Shown here piece by piece: positions 11,922 to 24,040 of a DNA stretch of 64,000 nt. This DNA is from Manis javanica (lineage: Eukaryota; Chordata; Mammalia; Pholidota; Manidae), in the NCBI RefSeq assembly GCF_040802235.1, contig NC_133174.1, positions 139,987,213-140,051,212 on the forward strand, given 5' to 3'. Both the position numbers and the translations under genes were made by a program. The notes under the pieces were generated by a model that saw only the letters and a list, made by a program, of their open reading frames with translations, was not told the origin of the DNA and made no database searches. Positions within the stretch are counted from its first letter, which is position 1. Every line of letters starts with the position of its first letter.

Positions 11922-13905
11922 CACAAGAAATTCTTAGGTGTAAATCTAACAAAACATGTATAGTACCTACATGTTGAAAATTACAAAAAGCTCATGAAAG
12001 ACCTAAATAAATGGAGAGACACAATCTGTTCACGGATCAGAAGACTCAACACAGAAAACGTATTGATTCTCCCCAAATTGATATGCAGGTTTAATGCAAT
12101 TTCTATAAATATCCCAGCCAGATTTCTTATAGACAATATTATTCTAAAATTAGGTTGGAAAGCAAAGGAATTAGAATACTAAAACAATTTTTTTAAAGAA
12201 TAAAGTAGGAAGAATCAGTCTACCCAATTTTAAGATTTGTTATATAGATGCAGTAATGGTAGATGGTGTGTTATTGGCAGGGGAAAGACATATAAATCAA
12301 TGGAGGAGAATAAAGAACCCAGAAATAGACCCATACAAATCTACCTGACCAATTTTTGATAAAAGTGCAAAAACAACTCCATGGAGTGAAAACATAGAGC
12401 AACTGGACATCCATAGGCAAAAAAATGAACCTTAACCTAAGTCATACTTTATATAGAAATTAACTCAAAATGGATTATGGACATAACCATAAAACTTCTA
12501 GGAAAAAGGGAGGAAAACCTTCAGGGCCTAGGATTACATGAGGAGTTCTTATATTTGACACCAAAAGCATGAGCCATACGAACAGACATTGATAAATTAG
12601 ACTGCATTAGAATTATAAACTTTTGCTTTCTGAAAGACTCTGTTGAGAAAAAGGATGAAAAGCCAAGCTACAGACTGGGAGAAAGTACTTACAAACAACA
12701 GATCTGAGAAAGGACTAGTATCTTGGATATATAAAAAACTCAGAACCCAACAACAAAGACAAATAATCCAATTAGAAAATGGGCAAAAGACATGAACAGA
12801 CATTTCACTAAAGAGGATAGACAGATGGCCAATAAGCACATGAAAAGATGTTCAACATCATCCACTAAGGAAATGCAGACTAAAGCCATATGGAAATTTC
12901 ACTACATACCTATCAGAATAGCTAAAATAAAAAAATAGTGGTATTACTAAATGTTAGTAAGGATGCAGAGAACTGGATCCCTCACACAGTGCTGATGGAA
13001 ATGTAAAATGGTGCAGCCACTCTGGAAAACAGTTTGGCAGTTTCTTGTAAAACTAAATATACAACCTCCATGTGACCCATGAGTTGCACTCCAAGGCATT
13101 TGTCCCAGGGAAATGAAGACTTAGTTCAGACAAAAAATCTGTACATGAATGTTAATTACAGCTTTATTTGTAATAGCCCCAAATTGCAGAACACTCAGGT
13201 GTCCTTCAGTGGGTGAATGGCTAAACAAACTAGTCCATCCATGCCATGGAATACCCCTCAGGCATATAAAGGAAGGCACTGCTGATAATGTGCAATGGTC
13301 TGGATGAATCTCCAGAGAACTGTGCTGACTGAAAAAAACCAGTTCCAAGAAGGTATTTAATGTGTGATCTCTAAGATCCCATTTATATAACATTCTTGAA
13401 ATGCCAAAGTTATAGAAATTGAGCGCAGATCATGGTTATTGGATAGTAAGAAAAGGGTAGGGTGGAGGAAAGTGGGTCTGACTATAAAAGGACGATAGGA
13501 GGGAACCTTGTGGTGATGGAAATACTGATAAAAGAAATGTCCCTTGGCTGCATTAATGTAGTAGCATACTGTATGTAGTTTTGCGAGATGTTGCACCTGG
13601 GGATCTGGGTAAAAGGTGCAGTAGGTCTGTACTATTGTTTCTTACAACAGCATGTGAACGTGAACCTGCAATGATCTCAAGCTTAAAAAGTAAAATTTAA
13701 AAAGTGGAAAAAATATTTAAATAGACATTTCACCGAAGAAAATATGTGGAGAGATCATAAGCACATGAAAAGATGCTTACCTTATTTGTCCTCAGGGAAA
13801 CACAATTTCAAACTACAATGACATGTCACTTTATACCCACTGGAATGGCCAGAATAAAAAAGTGTCCAAGAGGACATGGAGAAGCTAAAATTCTCAGTGT
13901 TGTTG
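10339..13905 (+). mobile_element. Older, degenerate L1, plus strand
   Basis: Short decayed ORF2 pieces are readable, for example 10,950-11,177 (EFWQMFKEFAILHTLF, ITLIPRPDK). They are followed by C-terminal and 3'UTR sequence to about 13,700 and a further overlapping L1 3' piece to about 13,905. Much more diverged than the neighbouring full-length copy. Confidence 0.8.
11882..11920 (+). repeat. (CA)n microsatellite
   Basis: About 19 CA units inside the older L1. Confidence 0.95.
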
Positions 13906-14345
13906 GTGGTTGTGATGGTTTCCTTTACGCATCAACCTGAGTGGGCCATGGAATGCTCAGATATTGGTCAAACCTTATTTCTGGGTGTGTCTGTGAAGGT
14001 GTTTCCAGAAGCGATAAACATTTGAATCACTGGACTGTCGTGTAAAGCAGACGGCCTTCCCCAGTGTGGGGGGGGCAGCATCTAATCCCCTGAGGGCCTG
14101 GATGGAACAAAAAGACAGAGGAAGGGCAGATTCACTCTTTCTGCCTCACTGTGTAAGCTGGGTCATTGATGCTTTCCTGCCCTTGAACTTGAAATTATAA
14201 CATCGGCTTCCCTGATTCTCAGGCCTCTGAAGTCAGACTGGAATTTTCATCACCAGCTTTTTGGGGTCTCCAGCTTGCTGACTTCATATCATGGGACTTC
14301 TGAGTCTCCATAATTTCATGAGCCAATTCCTTATAATAAATCATA
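13906..14345 (+). repeat. Old interspersed repeat, family A, plus orientation
   Basis: It starts TGTGATGGTTTCCTTTACGC and includes GGTCAAACCTTATTTCTGGG. The same family, inverted, lies at 54,310-54,725. It is a common mammalian repeat, but I will not name the family from memory. Confidence 0.6.
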
Positions 14346-14389
14346 CATATATGATGTATATGTACCCTGTATTCCAGACATACTCCTCC

Positions 14390-15180
14390 TTACTTCTGTT
14401 ATGGAGCAGCAGTTCAACGTCTCCTTGATAGCCAGGCTCAGTCACGCCAGCCAACACCGTCACTACCTCTTTGTGGATTCAGAGGCATGGGGAACCCAAA
14501 GTGGCCTGGTGGCAGTCTGACCATCCAGGTCAGTGGAATCATGGCTGTGTCTCCTGGTGAAAGCATTCCTCCTTCTGGGCCACTAACCCACTAGGCCAGC
14601 AGAGCATCAAGTCTTGGGGAAAGGAAGCAAAAATATTGTGAGTGGATCACCAGGGGCAAGAGTAAAGTGGCGCCACTTCCCTGCCCACCACTTGGCTCCT
14701 GGACCCATGAATCCTGGCTGTGGGAGAAACAGCCCCATGCATTGGATGCTGATTCAGAGCATACACAGCTTTCTGGAGCACCTTGCCCCAGCCCTGCAAG
14801 GTACAGCCACCCGGCTGGCACTGTACCTGCGTCTTCAAAAGGCCATTCCGTCGGCCTGTCAAGGCAGCTTCTTCGGGTTGTTGGGGGACGTGGTGAGGCT
14901 AGTGAATTCTATGAACACAGGCCCATGGACACACTTCTTTTCCTGTGAAGTGAGTTGCTTGATCAGAAGCAAGTGTTCGAAATATCAGTGGCAGATAGAG
15001 GTATGTGGGATACCAGGAGGGTACATAGGGCATGTGGAAGCCCACAGAGGGTTGTTTTGGCAGAAGCATTTTGTGCAGGGAAGGCACATCCATATCCCGA
15101 GTGAGGGTTATTCCAGTAATGTTACCCCTTCCATGACGGAGTGAATGCCGTATATACTGACCTATACAGTTTGTAATTTG
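14390..15180 (-). mobile_element. ERVL pol fragment (integrase end), antisense
   Basis: The sequence resembles the antisense of ERVL pol near the integrase, including GTTTTGGCAGAAGCATTTTG followed by TGCAGGGAAGGCA. It is the lower-coordinate part of one broken provirus whose other pieces lie at 18.99-19.5 and 20.68-22.65 kb. No usable frame remains. Confidence 0.7.
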
Positions 15181-15800
15181 GCAAATTATCTTGCTTGTTA
15201 TCTTACTGAGTTTAGGCCAGGTTGACAGTAATTTACTTGCAGGGGATAATGTATATCTCAACTGGTTTAATGTTTTATTTAATAAATCTCATAGTAGAGA
15301 AACAATGCGATATTGTCAGGAAAGGAGGAAGAGTTTGAAAGTAATTTTCACAAAGTCAGTATATTCATTTTAAACTTTATCTAACATGAAGCTCGTGATG
15401 CTATATTTTCAAATTGTCAATCCTCTATCAAAAGCCAGTTCTAACAGATTATTCTGTAAAGTCATAGTCAGATTTAGATAATCCTTTAATTAATTAAAGA
15501 AATGGGTTTCAGATTTCATATACCTTCAGCTTTACAGTTGACAAACTGTGTAAAGACATGCTTTATATCTTGATCCTACTGCGCATGCCTGACGTGCACC
15601 TTGCAGCACATACGATCAATCACATGCAAGCTGGACAAGAGGGCCAGGCCACTGGTTGTGTTGTTTAGATGTGTCTGCATTGTGCAGTTGCTCTTAACGT
15701 TTCAAAAGCTTAAGACTTTCTTTGGTGAAGTTCTACTAATAAGAAATTCACTCTGGTTTGTTTGCTTGTTTTTCTGGAAATGACTTTATCCTACTTCATT
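15181..15800. other. Unassigned AT-rich sequence
   Basis: No gene or repeat recognised. It separates the ERVL integrase piece from further repeats. Confidence 0.35.
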
Positions 15801-15804
15801 GTCA

Positions 15805-16095
15805 AAGGACATTTTATCAGTTAGCCTTTGCTACGTAGTGAACCGCCACCAGACAATAATTTATTTGCTCACAATGCTGTGTGTCAGCAAGTCGGGCTCA
15901 ACTGCAGTGTTCTTCTTTGGTCTTGCCTAGGCTTCCTCGTGTGGTTGCCATCAGCTGGCTGGTGGGGCAAAGTGACAGGGTGACTGGGGCCCGGGCCTCC
16001 AGAGGACAAGGCCAGGTGTGCACACAGGGTGGTGGCCACAGCGTTCCAGACAGAAGCAAGGGAGCAAGTCCTGATGTACAAGCACTTTGTAAGCT
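15805..16095 (+). repeat. Old interspersed repeat, family B (5' part)
   Basis: It contains ATCAGTTAGCCTTTGCTACG and AATTTATTTGCTCACAATGC, the usual start of a common mammalian repeat. What looks like the distal part of the same family is at 61.16-61.63 kb. Confidence 0.5.
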
Positions 16096-16099
16096 GCTT

Positions 16100-17930
16100 T
16101 GAGTATTTTCTCTTTTCCTAAGCTTTACTCTGATGTGCGTAGGTGTGGTTTCCATTTGTTTAATCTTGCTTTGGGTTCATATGCCTTCTAGAAACTGTGA
16201 CTTGATGTCTGTCATCAATTTTGGAAGAATTTCAGCCATTAAGTCACCAAATACCATTTTTGCCCTACTCTTTCTCTCCTTTCTTTCTAGTATTCCAGTT
16301 AAACATGTACTAGGCTGTCTTACTTCCTTTTATCTTCCCTTTACCGTCCTTTTATGTCTCCAGGCTTTAGTCTGGGTATTTTCTTGATTCCCTCTTCAGC
16401 TCCTGTTTAGCCCATGCACTGAGCTCTTAATGTTACTTGTACTTTATAGTTCTAGAATTTTCATCTGGTCCTTTTTGTAGTTTCAAATTGTCTACTGAAT
16501 TTCTCAATTTTGTCTTTTATTTCTTTAAATGACTTAATACAATCATTTTGAAGTCCATGTCTGACCAATCCATTATTGGAGTCCCTGTAGCTCTGCTTTT
16601 GTTATCTGCTGCTCTCTACCTTTATTTTTATTATCTTTTTATATGTATATTTATTTGCTTCCCTCTGTATGGCCTGGTTATTTTCAGTTGAGTGCTGGAC
16701 ATTGTATATGGAAGGCTGTGTAAATAATTTGAGGTCAATGATGAAGCTATCTTCCTCCAGAGAAGATTTATATTTGTTTCTGGTGGGCAGCTGGACACTA
16801 CAAATCCTGGAGTTCCTTAATCCGGTTTCTAGGGATTGAAATGGCTCAGATGTGGACTATGTGTGTTCCTTTAGGGGACAAGGCTGGGTCTTTTAGAAGG
16901 CTATTCCATTTCCACTTGCCATTTACTCCTAGACCTTTGGGTTTTCAACGCAAAGCATGCATGTGGTGCCATCTCTTTGGTGGGCTCTGAAATCCAAGTT
17001 TTGATCCTTTGCTGAATAAGTCTGTCAACAGCTGTGTTCAGCTTCTCAGACTCTCAGCTGACTCTTCTAGAATCAGCAGGTGGCCTGAGGGGACAAGCGG
17101 CCTTAAATGCTGAGCTCCCCTCTCTCTTAGTTTGTCTTTCTCCCATTGGTGGGCCCATAATTCTTCACTGCCTGTTGTCACTTCACTGCCATTTGGTTAT
17201 TTTCAAACAAATGTTTTCCACCATTGGTTGGGCTTCTCTAGTTGTTCTCAGTGAGAGTCACGACTCAGGTCACTCACTGTCGCTGCTGGCCACAGAGGTC
17301 ATCAGCACCATGCTTTTAGGCTCTCTGCATATTGCTGGGTCTGCACATAATCTTGCTTGTGAGTACCGCACAGTGCTCCCTAATGTCCTGCCCACTCCCT
17401 CAGTGACGGACGGAGAGCTGGACTGCCGGCACCTCCCAACCCCCACACGTCAGCTGCAGTGAACTTTGTCACACACAGCACCTTACACCTTGTGTAAGAA
17501 TTGCTTTGTGATGTATACCTAAGAGCAGAATTACAAGGTCTTAGGCTAGGTGAACACTTGATTTAACTGATACTGACATATTGTTCTCCAGATGATCATG
17601 CCAGTCTGTGTTCCCAGCAGCAGTACACGAGGGCTCCTATATCCCTACAGCTCTGCCAGTATTTGGTATTACCTGTGTTTCTACGTGTGTGTGTGTGTAT
17701 GTGTGTTTGTCAGTCTAATCGGTGCAAAGTGCTATCTCACTATTGTTTTAAATTTGCATTTCTCTGACTATCAATGGGTTTGAACACCTTTTGTGCTTCT
17801 CTGCATGTTGGATTTTTCTTCTGTAACCCCCTATTTTAAAGTATTCTTATGCCTTGCCCATTTTTCTGATTTTTCTTTTTCCAACTTTGTTGAAAACTAA
17901 TTCACATATAACCATTAAAGTAAGTCTGGA
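16100..17930 (-). mobile_element. Old L1-like sequence, antisense
   Basis: T-rich sequence matching antisense old L1 5'/ORF1-type DNA (16,190-16,760, similar to 58.87-59.09 kb). Beyond 17,470 it reads as an old L1 3' portion (ATGTATACCTAAGAGCAGAA, TTTGCATTTCTCTGACTATC). No intact frame. Confidence 0.55.
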
Positions 17931-18420
17931 TCCAGCCAGGAAAACAGAAACGGCACAAAGTACCTCAACAGAGGATTTACTATAGAGAATTGATTAAACA
18001 GGTAGTGGCAGACTGGGCATTGGAGGAACTGAGACAGCACAGAGGCAGCAACTGCAGGAAGCAGCTCTCATCTTCAGGGCTGGGAGAACAAATGGAAGGG
18101 GTTGGGTTACGAGCCTGAAGCTCAGACGAAGGGTCCTGTAATGGTGGAAATCAGACCCCGAGGACAGGGTGTTGAATGACTGCAGCTGATACTGCTGAGG
18201 CTTCTGGGAGGGGCCGCATAGATTTGGGACTCCATCCTCTGAGGAGGGGTCTCCCCTGACCTGTTCTGAGGATGCTGAAATTAGCTGAAGATGAAAATCA
18301 ATGGATGTTGTCAGGCCGCGGGCCAAGGCTGGGTGACAGCAATAGGAACAGAAAGCAAACAGGAAGGAGCAAGACCCTTGTCCCCTTCTCCAGCCTTGAA
18401 GTCTTCCTCTAGTGTCCCAA
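17930..18420. repeat. Old interspersed repeat, family C
   Basis: It starts near GGATCCAGCCAGGAAAACAG and resembles the stretch at 52,510-52,760 (GGTCAGGAAGCAGAAACCAC). Family unassigned. Confidence 0.4.
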
Positions 18421-18985
18421 CTGGTGGAACCTAGCAGAGCCAAGAGCCAAGGAAGAAATGTGGTTGCAGAGTCCCAGCCACAGCATCACAAAGCCGAATA
18501 CGGCACAGGTCCCCCCGCTGCCTCCTTCGGCTTCTCAGCATCAGTACAAACCCTTCTACATGTATTTGAACTTCCATCAGCAACGGTCACAAGTTTATGT
18601 TTCTGCCTGAAAAATAGCAGCATCCTTTATCAAAGTGTGCTTCCACCCTCTCCCCAAAGAGGAGAGACACAAAGTCCCAACAGCCTTTGTGATCATCTCC
18701 AAATGACAGCCACACTATCCATGACGGTAACTTCTCTTCGAAATAAATCATAGTCCCACTTGAGTATTCCACGTCCCAGAGACTAGATTGTAAAGTTATC
18801 CAACAAAACAATTACTATATAGAGTAATAAGGGGAAAGAGAGGTAGCAGAAAAGAAATTAGTATATACATTTTATAGAGAGAGATGTAAAGTTTTACATG
18901 GCTATACCACTCAGTTCTATAACTGGTCGGGAGTGCGAAATTGATTTTTATAACTCCCTCTTCTACTGTCTTTTCCATATGTCTC
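18421..18985. other. Unassigned sequence
   Basis: No gene or known repeat seen. Confidence 0.35.
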
Positions 18986-18989
18986 TTGC

Positions 18990-19498
18990 CCTCAGCTGGT
19001 ACCTTGGTGGGCTAGGGTTCTGTATCTGGCGGAGTTTCTCACACTTTCACTTCTGAAGTGTCTGAATCCCTCAGGGGCACACCTTTCAGGGTGTTGTCTC
19101 CGCCAGAGGAGCGGCACAATGTCTGGCGAAGTGCGGGATTAGGCCCTGAGCAGCAGTAAGGGCCAGGTCAGCCTTGGTGAGGGGATGTTTACATTGCTGA
19201 GCACACGCATAACCCACCCACTGTTCAGGCCCATTGAGCAAGCACTGGGCTGGTTGGGAAAGAGACTGGCTGGCATCCACAGATTATATAATTTCATTCA
19301 CCTGGATATTGAGAGTATCTCTGCAACAGACGTCCTTCTCAGAGGGCTGTCCACATTCCTCTTTCTCAAACCTTTGTCACCAAAATTCCAACCTCATTTT
19401 TTCCAAGTCATAACCATTCAACCAAATCATTAGCATTTTACTATGAATCAATGTAGATTCATTCTTCTGACCTTCTCTCAAACCAGTCAGAAAGGGCA
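18990..19498 (-). mobile_element. ERVL pol fragment (middle), antisense
   Basis: It includes AGGGCCAGGTCAGCCTTGGT and AGACTGGCTGGCATCCACAG, matching the RNase H-integrase stretch of ERVL pol in antisense. It is interrupted at about 19,499 by an L1 and resumes at 20,682. Confidence 0.7.
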
Positions 19499-20681
19499 GT
19501 CAACTCCATCAAGTTAAATAGCTTCTGTACAGCAAACTAAACAATCAATACAATGAAAAAGCAACCCATGAAATGGGAGAGAATATTTGTAAGCCATAAA
19601 CCCTGACAAGGGGTTGATATCCAAAATATATAAAGAACTCATTCAACACAATATCAAATAAACAATCCAATCTAAATATGGGCAGAAGACTTGAATAGGC
19701 ATTTCTCCAAAGAAGATGTACAGATGGCCAAGAGACACATAAACAAATGCTCAGCATCACTAATCACCAGGGAAATGTAAATCAAAACCACAATGAGCTA
19801 TCACCTCACACCTGACAGAATGGCTGTTATGAAAAAGACAAGAGACAACAAGAGCTGGCGAGGCTGTGGAGAAAAGGGAGCCCTTGTGCACTCCTAGTGG
19901 GATTGTAAATTGGTGCAGCCATTATGGAAAACAATAAGTAGGGGCCTCAAAAAGTGAAAAATAGAACTACCATATGAGCCAGCAATTCCATTTCTAGGTA
20001 TATATCTTAAGGAAATGAAACCACTATGTCACACAGATACCTGCACCCCCATGTTCATTGCAGCATTATTTACAATAGCCAAGGCATAGAAATAACCTGA
20101 GTGTCTTCTAAAGGATGAATGAAGAAAACATTAGACACACACACACACACACACACACACAGGAATATTATTTAGCCATAAAAATGAGGACATTCTGCCT
20201 TTTGCAACAACATGGATGGACCTTGTGAAATAAGTCAGATGGAGACAGACAAATACTGCATGATCTCATGTATATGTGGAATCTAAAAACGTAGAACTCA
20301 CAGCAACAGAGTAGAATGGTGGTTGCCAGGGGCTTTGCGGTGGGGCAAATGGGAAGATGTTGGGCAAAGGGCACAGACCTCCAGTTATAAAGATGAATAA
20401 GTTCTGGGGATCTAATGCACAGCACGGGGACCATAGTGAACAATACTGTATTGTAAACTTGAAAGCTGCTATAAGAGTGGAGAGTAAATGTTCTCACCAT
20501 AACAGCAACAAAATAGTAATCTTGTGAAGTGAAAGATGTAACTAACCTTACTGTGGTGAACATTTCACAAATATACACATACCAAGTCATCACACTGCAG
20601 ACCTTAAACTTGCACAGTGGTATATGTCAATTATATCTCAAAGCTGGAAAAAATATTTTTAAAAGAAGGGACAATCAGTTG
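19499..20681 (+). mobile_element. 5'-truncated L1 inserted in ERVL
   Basis: End of L1 ORF2 plus 3'UTR on the plus strand, with a (CA)n in the middle and an A-rich tail near 20,650-20,665. Flanks agaaagggcagtca and agaagggacaatca look like a decayed target duplication, and ERVL sequence resumes on both sides. Confidence 0.8.
20136..20161 (+). repeat. (CA)n microsatellite
   Basis: About 13 CA units inside the L1. Confidence 0.95.
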
Positions 20682-22650
20682 TACTGCTCAAGGTTCTGCC
20701 CACTTGGAGTTTTTCTTTGCCACTGGCCTTAGGGTCACCTATGAGTGGTGCTGTAATGCTGCAGCCATCTACTTCTGGCAGATTGGGCAGAGGCATCTAT
20801 AGAAGCCACGCTTGAGTTATGAGGAAGTAACTCAGTCAGCTGGTCATACAAAAAATTCCAGGAACCATAGACAAGGTCGAGAGAGAGGAGGCTATGGGGC
20901 AGGAATTGGTGCCACTTACTCTTGCAATGTTTTTGTGCTTTCTGAAACCACCTGAGCTTCTAGCTGTAAAATCCCATTTCCATCCATTAAAACCTGCTGC
21001 TGCATATGCTCAACCGAGTGTTTGATTGATTAGACAAACATCCAATTCCTGATGGAAAAGTCAAGTCACATGGTCATGTGTAGTCCTGAATTCAGTCTCC
21101 ATCAGGGCCCAATAGCAAGCCGAATCTGTTCCTCCAAAGGAGGATGGTTTTCTACAACACTCTAGAAGTCTGCACAGTGACTCCACTATTTGTGCTTGCC
21201 AGAAGCTCCACACGGTATCAATACTGTCCACAGATACTTTGAGTTTTATTGGATCTGCTGGGTCACAAGGCCAACTGGAAGCACTGGATTCACTGCAGTT
21301 ATCTCTTGCTCTGGTCTTCCCCGAAACCCACCACCAAACACACACACACACACACACACACACATTTGGCAGCCTTATGAGTCACATAGTAAATGGGTCA
21401 TTGTAGCACACTCATATGTGATACATATTTCACAATCCACAAGAGTCTGCCAAACATTAATTTTAGAGGTAGTTGGTGCAACGTGCAGCATTTGTCTTTC
21501 ATCTTGAAGAGGATATGTTTACATGGCTTAGAGCACTGAACTTCTAGAAATTTCACTGAGGCTGTACTTCCCCTAAATCTTCATGGGGCGTATCTCCTAC
21601 TTTCTGCTTTGCATATGTGTTACTAAGGCATCTATAGTACTTTCTGCTTCTTGCTCCTCAGATTCAATCAGGTTGTTGTCATCAACATAGTGAAGCAGTG
21701 GATATTGTGAGGAACAGTGAGACAACCAAAGTTTCCAAGTATTGTATTGTCAGAGAGGAGGAGAGATGACATAGCCCTTAGGCAAGACTGTGAAGGCGTA
21801 CTGTTGGCCCTGCCAGGTAAAAACAAAGTGCTTCGAGCAGACTTTCCACATTGGAATAGAGTAAAATACTTGCCAGGGGAATGGCTGCATACCTGGAGCC
21901 AGGCATTGTGTTGCACTGCTTTAGCAAAAGACTACATCTGGGACACCAGTGGCAAAATTGGAGTCACTGTCATTCTCCAAGATCCACCCACCTTCTGCAC
22001 AGGGTCCAGTAGACAAATGGGGATATGAGAGCTATCATCACAACTGCAACTTTCAAGTTCAAGGCACTAATCTCTGCAGTTCCTCCTAGGAATTACACCT
22101 TTGGGCTCATTCCTGTCCATCAAGCCAGGGTCATTCTGTTATCTTGATATCATTGGATTTAGGTCACAGTTGACTTCAAATTTAAGTCAACTAATCAAGT
22201 AGGCTGTCAGAGTCCCTTCCAGCTGCGTGGGCTAACATTAAACATATAATGTCTGGTAAATGCACCCAGCTCAATAAATTGTGTTCAACCCAGTGCTACA
22301 TTCCATCCTCCTTGGTGCAATATCCTTAGAATCCACTCCCATGTATATTCTCCCAGGTTTTTGCCACTATTTACTAGCAAAAACCTTGCTATTCTTTTGG
22401 TGTGTAAGCTGTTTCCTCCTGGGTCTTAGTGTGTGCCTGCCCCCTGGAGCATGCTGAGATTGGACCCTAGTTACGGGTCTGATGGCAAAAGGGAGTGGCT
22501 GCAGTGGGTCTGGAGGAGAATTGGTGTTCCTTTGCAAAGCACCAGAGTTTCCATGGCAGCGCTAAAAATTACCTTACTTATTGAAGCCATAGGGCTGATA
22601 CTGCTGAAAATCAAGCACAAAGTTTAGTTGGGCAGGCTCAGAATGCCAAT
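20682..22650 (-). mobile_element. ERVL pol fragment (RNase H and RT), antisense
   Basis: It includes AGGTTCTGCCCACTTGGAGT and, further right, ATGACATAGCCCTTAGGCAA and TGTCATTCTCCAAGATCCAC, typical of antisense ERVL RNase H and reverse transcriptase. Stops and gaps throughout. The rightmost 200 bp could be protease or upstream pol. Confidence 0.7.
21335..21364 (+). repeat. (CA)n microsatellite
   Basis: About 14 CA units within the ERVL block. Confidence 0.95.
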
Positions 22651-22849
22651 GTCAGTTGAATTCCCAGCCTCTCCATATCTCTCATGTGATAGACAGGGCA
22701 GTAGGTGGGCAGGAGTGGAGCCCTGAAACTCAGCAGTGCTTTCAAGGCCAAAGACGCAAACAAACCAATCCTTAGAGCCCCTCTTTTGGGACATGATTCA
22801 TTACACACTCTTGTTATGTTTCTTAGTCTTGATCCAATCTAGAAGCAGA

Positions 22850-22995
22850 ACCAATGACAGGCCCTTCCCTAGCACCCTCAGAGGGAGCACAAGCTTGCTG
22901 ACGCCTTCCTCCTGGACCTCTGGCCTCCAGAACTGGGAGACAGTACATTTCTGTTGTTTAAGCCCTTTGGCTTGCAGTCCTTTATGACAGCAGCC
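22850..22995 (+). mobile_element. MLT1-like LTR, 3' end only
   Basis: It reads GGCCTCCAGAACTGGGAGAC then TTTCTGTTGTTTAAGCCC, the usual end of MaLR LTRs. The 5' part is not visible. Confidence 0.6.
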
Positions 22996-23560
22996 CCTGT
23001 GGACTCATATAGCTCCTGAGGCGGGAACAACTGGTAGGGGCTGCGACTCCTCAAACTTAGCAACTTCAAGAGTGGGCCAGGGCCTACCTAGTGCTGGGGT
23101 TGCTGAGCTCAGGAGAGGGCCCAGTGGGGCTGGGACCCAGATCTCTGATGAGGGGGCACTGACTGCCCAGTGTTGGTGTCTCAGAGGTGGGATGAATGAA
23201 GCCGTTTGTGTACGTGTTGTGGAATTTGAAAACTGCATTCAGCTGGTGCCATGGAAAGGCACTGCTGGCTGCTTGGGCGGAGACTTGCTTGGGTGGTGCT
23301 TACGAGCAGGATCACATCCTTTCTTCCTCCTCCAGCTCTGCAGTCTCCCTCTAACACCTTCTTTTAGCAGAGTCTAAGGAGGAGCCAGCCCGCCAAACAT
23401 GAGTACGGTTTGCAGCGTCTGCGCTCCTGAGATAACAAAGCAGAGGACGCCGAAGGGGTTTGAGGCCTGGGAGACAATAGCTTGGTACCTGGCACATCCA
23501 CTCTCTTCCTCGGGCAAAGTCCCCTGAGAAAGGACTGCATGAATCCACTTTGCCCCGAAT
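22996..23560. other. Unassigned sequence
   Basis: GC-rich, with overlapping open frames on both strands but no recognisable domain. Nothing supportable. Confidence 0.35.
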
Positions 23561-23564
23561 AGCC

Positions 23565-23700
23565 AGAGCTAGCAATGACCCACATGTCCACCAATGGGAA
23601 AGTGGATAAGCAATTTGTGGTGCATCCATACAACAGCTACTACTCAGCAATGAACAGGAGGGAAGAACTGATGTAACCACGTGGATGACGATCTAAGAGG
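23565..23700 (+). mobile_element. Old L1 3' fragment
   Basis: It resembles the untranslatable remains of the L1 ORF2 C-terminus (GTGGATAAGCAATTTGTGGT, CATACAACAGCTACTACTCA). Confidence 0.5.
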
Positions 23701-23872
23701 CACGAAGGGGCTTTCTGCAGCAACACAAATGTTGTACAGCTTGACCTGAATTTTTTACCTTGGGCTGCCCAGCGAAGTTGGCTCCAGCACCCACTGCAGT
23801 ATATAGGATGGGGGTGGGGGGCTGTAGGCTGTGCTCGGCAAAAGGGCAGCAGTTCCTCGTTGTTTCCAGGTT

Positions 23873-23878
23873 TTTATT
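23873..23878 (-). terminator. Candidate L1CAM poly(A) signal, distal
   Basis: A second minus-strand AATAAA about 1.07 kb after the stop, just before the repeat-rich flank begins. It could be the main site, with 24,035 as an alternative. Confidence 0.45.
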
Positions 23879-24034
23879 TGCCTGTTATAATCTGGTGTTT
23901 ATGTACATATATATATGCTTTTGGTTTTTGTAAAGGGCTCGTCAACAGACCAAGCAAAGGGGACCTCGGCTGCTGAGCAGGTGCACAGTAGAGCTGGAGA
24001 ACCAATCTTTCCTTTTCCCTTTTTTTTGTCTGTT

Positions 24035-24040
24035 TTTATT
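24035..24040 (-). terminator. Candidate L1CAM poly(A) signal, proximal
   Basis: AATAAA on the minus strand (TTTATT on plus), about 0.9 kb after the stop, in a T-rich (A-rich on the gene strand) stretch. Confidence 0.4.

Noticed and set aside
1-23800. PDZD4, the expected downstream neighbour of L1CAM
   Set aside because: No exon resembling it was seen. In human it begins about 30 kb beyond L1CAM, so it probably lies outside the window.
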